From Actinomycetota bacterium (GTDB lineage Bacteria > Actinomycetota > Thermoleophilia > Solirubrobacterales > Solirubrobacteraceae): a DNA stretch of 9,084 bases. The translations under genes and the position numbers were made by a program. This document shows, piece by piece, positions 6,744 to 9,084 of this stretch; position 1 is the stretch's first letter, and every line of letters starts with the position of its first letter. The notes below the pieces were generated by a model. That model searched no databases and was not told where the DNA came from. It worked only from the letters and a program-made list of their open reading frames with translations. The stretch spans positions 1 to 9,084 of the forward strand of contig WLNG01000041.1 of NCBI GenBank assembly GCA_009699915.1, in the 5' to 3' direction.

Positions 6744-6767
6744 GCGACTGGCACAAGTGCCAGTCGC
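6744..6767. promoter_or_regulatory. Perfect 11 bp inverted repeat upstream of the oxidoreductase, candidate operator
   Basis: GCGACTGGCAC (6744-6754), an AA centre, then its exact reverse complement (6757-6767). It lies 31 bp upstream of the oxidoreductase start, in the 197 bp divergent region. The symmetry fits a dimeric regulator such as a TetR/GntR-type or LuxR-type protein. As RNA it could form a 10 bp stem with a CAAG tetraloop in the oxidoreductase leader. The half-site core GGCAC recurs at 6772 and 6813. No confident -10/-35 elements were identified nearby for either gene. Confidence 0.55.
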
Positions 6768-6897
6768 CCGGGGCACCGAGGTCCTGGGAATCGCTACGTC
6801 CGGGGGGGTTGAGGCACGTGACGACGGCAGACAGCCTCAGGCGTCCAGCGGACGGCCACCGGCTGCGCCGCCAACCGATTGAGAAACCATGGGTTCC

Positions 6898-6902
6898 AAG
6901 GA
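6898..6902 (+). promoter_or_regulatory. Ribosome binding site deciding the PAS gene start at ATG 6910
   Basis: AAGGA sits 7 nt before ATG 6910. The in-frame ATG at 6889 has only a weak GAG before it, and the codons between the two (GGT, GAA, ATT among them) are A/T-ending, unlike the gene body. Confidence 0.5.
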
Positions 6903-6909
6903 AATTGAC

Positions 6910-7278
6910 ATGCTCGAGGGGCTCGGCTCGAGCTTCAAGGCGATCGCCGACGCGAGCTTCGACTCGGTGATGATCACTGCTGTGGCGCAGAACAACGAGA
7001 TCATCTATGCCAACGAGGCGTTCGAGACGCTCACGGGCTACAAGGTGAACGACGTCATCGGCAAGGACCCGGCGTTCCTTCAGGGCCCGGCGACCGATGC
7101 CGGGACGATCGACCGCCTCCGCGAGGACCTCGGCGCAGATCGCCAGTTCGCGGGGCGCACGATCAACTACCGCGCCGACGGCAGCCCGTTCATCATGCAT
7201 TGGCGCATCGTGCCCGTTCGGGCGGGCGGGGGCGACGTAACCCACCACGTCGCGATCCAGCGTGTGATCGTCTCCTGA
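6910..7278 (+). CDS. Solitary PAS protein, LOV-like but lacking the photoactive cysteine
   Basis: A 122-residue protein that is essentially one PAS domain, with no output domain. It follows the LOV consensus closely: IIYANEAFETLTGY, then DVIGKDPAFLQGPATD, then FAGRTINYRADGSPF, PVR and a final AIQRV strand. The hallmark GxNCRFLQG reads GKDPAFLQG, so the flavin-adduct Cys is P54 and the following Arg is A55. Of other flavin contacts, Q58, N86 and Q117 are kept, but the Asn expected after SPF is M96. From family knowledge, a LOV domain without the Cys cannot form the adduct. Some such proteins still bind flavin and signal by photoreduction or redox; others no longer bind it. ATG 6889 would add 7 residues and is possible. 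The gene diverges from the oxidoreductase and converges with yaaA (12 bp apart). Function as a small sensor or protein-interaction module is inference. Confidence 0.87.
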   Translation: MLEGLGSSFKAIADASFDSVMITAVAQNNEIIYANEAFETLTGYKVNDVIGKDPAFLQGPATDAGTIDRLREDLGADRQFAGRTINYRADGSPFIMHWRIVPVRAGGGDVTHHVAIQRVIVS

Positions 7279-7290
7279 TCACCCGCTGAT

Positions 7291-8043
7291 TCAGCCCGCG
7301 ATCACGTCCAGCGCCCAGCCACGTCCCCTCGGGAGTTCGTTGAGCTGGGCGCGGCGGCCGGCCGCCTCGACCGCCGCGGCGACCTCCTCTGCTGACCGCG
7401 GCTCCTGCGTGCGCTCGAGCAGCAGCCGTGCGACCTCGCCGCGCGTCGCTTTGGCCATGTGGCTGATGACCTTTCCCTGCGCGGTGCGGGCGCCGACCTC
7501 GACGAGCTCGATGCCCGGCGGACGCCAGGCTGCCGCATAGGCGCCGGAGCGCAGGTCGACCACAAGCCCCTCCTGCGGGAGCGCTGCCTCAAGCGCCGGA
7601 CGCCACCAGGCGGCCAGGCCCGGTATCCCCGGCAGCTTTGCGCCGATGCTCAGCCGGTAGGCGGGGATCGCGTCGCCCGGCGCCACGACGCCCCAGAGCG
7701 CGCTGGCGATCAGCACCCGGCGGTCGGCGCGGCGCCTCGCCGCCGCTGGCAGCGATGCAAGGTCGAGGTGCTGGTAAAGCACGCCGGTGTAGACCTGCGC
7801 CGCGGGCGCTGCGGCAGCGCCGAACAGGTCGCGGTCGCGCTCAAGCTCGCCGGCCTGTCCGGCGCTGAGGCCGAGCGCGGTGAGCGCCTTTGCCTGAGGC
7901 CCGGCTGCCAGCTTGCGGAGGCGCTCGATCAGCTCACGCCGCTGCGGCTCAAGCTGCGGGCAGGCGAGCTGCGCGAGGTCCACGGGCGCCCCGCCGGGCG
8001 TGGGGGCGGCCTTTCCCTCGGACGGTGCGAGCAGAATCAGCAC
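7291..8043 (-). CDS. yaaA: YaaA/DUF328 family peroxide-stress protein
   Basis: A 250-residue protein with the YaaA family landmarks in order: LILLAPSEGK at the N-terminus (family LxSPAK/PPSEGK), YTGVLYQHL (85-93), LIASALWGVVAPGDAIPAYRL (111-131, matching the SGLYGLLRPxDxIxPYR signature), KLPG, and ISHMAKATRGEVARLL (193-208). In E. coli YaaA is induced by hydrogen peroxide and limits damage from free iron; structural work describes a DNA-binding fold. GTG 8043 is chosen because the conserved family N-terminus starts right there. A longer version from GTG 8100 would add 19 residues of Pro/Gly/Arg-rich sequence, with no family match, and would overlap the candidate 5' end of the divergent gene. 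No good ribosome binding site is visible before 8043. Very Ala-rich, as expected from GC content. It converges with the PAS gene and is probably monocistronic. Confidence 0.9.
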   Translation of the reverse strand: MLILLAPSEGKAAPTPGGAPVDLAQLACPQLEPQRRELIERLRKLAAGPQAKALTALGLSAGQAGELERDRDLFGAAAAPAAQVYTGVLYQHLDLASLPAAARRRADRRVLIASALWGVVAPGDAIPAYRLSIGAKLPGIPGLAAWWRPALEAALPQEGLVVDLRSGAYAAAWRPPGIELVEVGARTAQGKVISHMAKATRGEVARLLLERTQEPRSAEEVAAAVEAAGRRAQLNELPRGRGWALDVIAG

Positions 8044-8058
8044 GGCGACGGAGCCTAT

Positions 8059-8072
8059 GCCCGGGCCCGGGC
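8059..8072. repeat. 14 bp perfect palindrome between yaaA and the pabB-type gene
   Basis: GCCCGGGCCCGGGC is fully self-complementary and lies in the 66 bp between the divergent start codons, 15 bp before the yaaA start. It may be an operator shared by the two genes. Because only G and C are involved in a GC-rich genome, chance is a real alternative. Confidence 0.35.
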
Positions 8073-8109
8073 GTACGATCCGAGGAACGTGTCGCAGCAC
8101 TCCGATCCC

Positions 8110-9084
8110 ATGCGCCTCGTGCGCGTCCCGCTCGCCGGCGACCTCGCTGCGGAGTGCGCTCCGCTGCTGGTCGCGGATGACGCCGACCCGGTCGCGCTCG
8201 TTGGCTCGTGGCTGGGCTCGCGGGCGATCTGCGCCTCCGAGCCGGTCGCCCGCTCAGGCGAGGATCCGTTTGCAACGCTGGACACGCTCCCGCAGGTCGA
8301 GGGCGCCGTGCCCGGGGCGGTCGGCGGCGGCTGGATCGGGTACCTCGGCTACGCGCTCGGAGCGCAGCTGGAGCCGGTCGGCGCAGCGCCGCCGCGCCCG
8401 GCCGCCCTGCCGGGCCACGCGCTCGCCTTCTACGACCACGTACTCCACTGCGATACCGCGGGCGACTGGTGGTTTGAGGCGCTCTGGACGCAGGCGCGCG
8501 CCGTCGCGCTCGAGAGCCGTCTCGCCGTCCTACGCGAGCGACTCGCAAACCCGCCTGCCGCGCGGTTGTTCACGCTCGGCCCGCTCACCCCGGCGGGAGC
8601 CGGCCTCGATGGCCACGCCGCTGCCGTCGCGCGCTGCCGCGAGATGATCGCCGCGGGGGAGATCTTCGAGACCAATCTCTGCCTGCGCCTGGAGGGGAGC
8701 TTCGACGGCGACCCTGCAGCGCTCGCCGTCCGTGTGCTCGACGAGCTGCGCCCCTCGCACGGCGCCTGCCTTGGGGGCGATTGGGGCGCGCTCGTCAGCG
8801 CCTCGCCCGAGCTCTTCCTCCGGCGCGAGGGCCGCGCCGTGGCCAGCGAGCCGATCAAGGGGACGGCGCCGGGCGACACGGCCGCCGGTGAGCTCGCAGC
8901 CTCAGCGAAGGACCGCGCCGAGAACGTGATGATCGTCGATCTGATGCGCAACGATCTCGGCCGCGTCTGCGAGTACGGCACGGTCGCCGTGCGAGAGCTT
9001 TGCGGTCCGCAGGCGACATCCGGCGTGTGGAGTCTGGTCTCACGCGTCGAGGGGCGCCTATGCGAGGGCGTCGGCGATGGCGCG
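8110..9084 (+). CDS. pabB: Aminodeoxychorismate synthase component I (PabB-type), 3' end beyond window
   Basis: An open frame of 325 codons that is still open at the window edge. It is a chorismate-binding enzyme: GGGWIGYLGYALG (about 71-83), then REMIAAGEIFETNLCLRLEG, SASPELFL with E234, EPIKGTAPGDT with K250, KDRAENVMIVDLMRNDLGRV (267-286), and SGVWSLVSRVEG near the end. The Lys in PIKGT is characteristic of PabB; anthranilate and isochorismate synthases usually have Ala there. E234 and K250 are 16 residues apart, as E258 and K274 are in E. coli PabB. PabB converts chorismate with ammonia from the PabA glutaminase to 4-amino-4-deoxychorismate, the precursor of p-aminobenzoate for folate. 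The start is uncertain: ATG 8110 has no clear ribosome binding site, and an in-frame GTG at 8089 has GAGGA only 2 nt upstream. A C-terminal fusion to a PabC-type lyase occurs in some bacteria and cannot be excluded. Confidence 0.93.
   Translation, partial: MRLVRVPLAGDLAAECAPLLVADDADPVALVGSWLGSRAICASEPVARSGEDPFATLDTLPQVEGAVPGAVGGGWIGYLGYALGAQLEPVGAAPPRPAALPGHALAFYDHVLHCDTAGDWWFEALWTQARAVALESRLAVLRERLANPPAARLFTLGPLTPAGAGLDGHAAAVARCREMIAAGEIFETNLCLRLEGSFDGDPAALAVRVLDELRPSHGACLGGDWGALVSASPELFLRREGRAVASEPIKGTAPGDTAAGELAASAKDRAENVMIVDLMRNDLGRVCEYGTVAVRELCGPQATSGVWSLVSRVEGRLCEGVGDGA

Noticed and set aside
6802..6808. Run of seven G in the intergenic region, as a possible phase-variable tract
   Set aside because: Such a short run is common at this GC content, and it is not positioned within a promoter or coding start that I can identify.
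6905..6910. TTGACA, a -35 look-alike
   Set aside because: It lies at the start codon of the PAS gene, with no matching -10 at the right distance before any gene.
5330..6970. 546-codon + strand frame running from inside the regulator across the oxidoreductase
   Set aside because: It spans two real genes on opposite strands plus the intergenic dyad. Its Arg/Ser-rich then Asp/Val/Leu-rich translation changes character at the gene junction, showing it is a shadow.
7276..7304. Possible hairpin at the PAS/yaaA convergent junction (TGATC ... GATCA around GCTGATTCAGC)
   Set aside because: The outer and inner arms are separated by unpaired C-rich stretches and the inner stem has almost no loop, so I cannot support a stable terminator.
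7913..8647. 244-codon + strand frame overlapping yaaA and the pabB-type gene
   Set aside because: It is offset from the true pabB frame, which carries all chorismate-enzyme motifs; this one is Arg/Ser/Pro-rich without domains.

Overview
This is a very GC-rich window with densely packed genes, strong G/C preference at third codon positions and a GTG start for some genes. It looks chromosomal and actinobacterial. The mix of an F420-type luciferase-like oxidoreductase, a LuxR-type regulator, an actinobacterial-style YaaA and a solitary LOV-like PAS protein would suit Actinomycetota, possibly the Thermoleophilia/Solirubrobacterales. That placement is inference. No RNA genes, insertion sequences or CRISPR arrays were seen.

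Positions 1-4468 hold a tight + strand operon. It contains the 3' end of a hydantoinase/oxoprolinase A-type gene, a B-type gene (636-2822), and two tandem HpcH/HpaI-family aldolase genes (2850-3668 and 3662-4468). Gaps are 26 and 27 bp, then a 7 bp overlap. The B subunit carries an extra C-terminal domain with two CxxC motifs that closely resembles the small gamma subunit of acetone carboxylase. It also keeps a H-x2-D / H pattern with the spacing of the acetone carboxylase metal site. This favours an ATP-dependent, biotin-independent ketone-carboxylase-like enzyme over a plain hydantoinase. The aldolases, with complete catalytic residues, would act on oxo/hydroxy acids in the same pathway.

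A strong hairpin (4511-4542) separates the operon from a 377-residue regulator (4561-5694) built as GAF, degenerate receiver, LuxR-type HTH. It is a plausible sensor and regulator for the catabolic genes. Facing it, and separated by a hairpin that covers both stop codons, is a luciferase-like flavin/F420-dependent oxidoreductase (5711-6712, -). Its upstream region contains a perfect 11 bp inverted repeat (6744-6767) that looks like an operator.

The right side is less obviously connected. It has a solitary PAS/LOV-like protein that lacks the photoactive cysteine (6910-7278, +), a YaaA/DUF328 peroxide-stress protein (7291-8043, -) and, diverging from it, an aminodeoxychorismate synthase component I (pabB-type) gene that runs off the window end (8110-9084, +).
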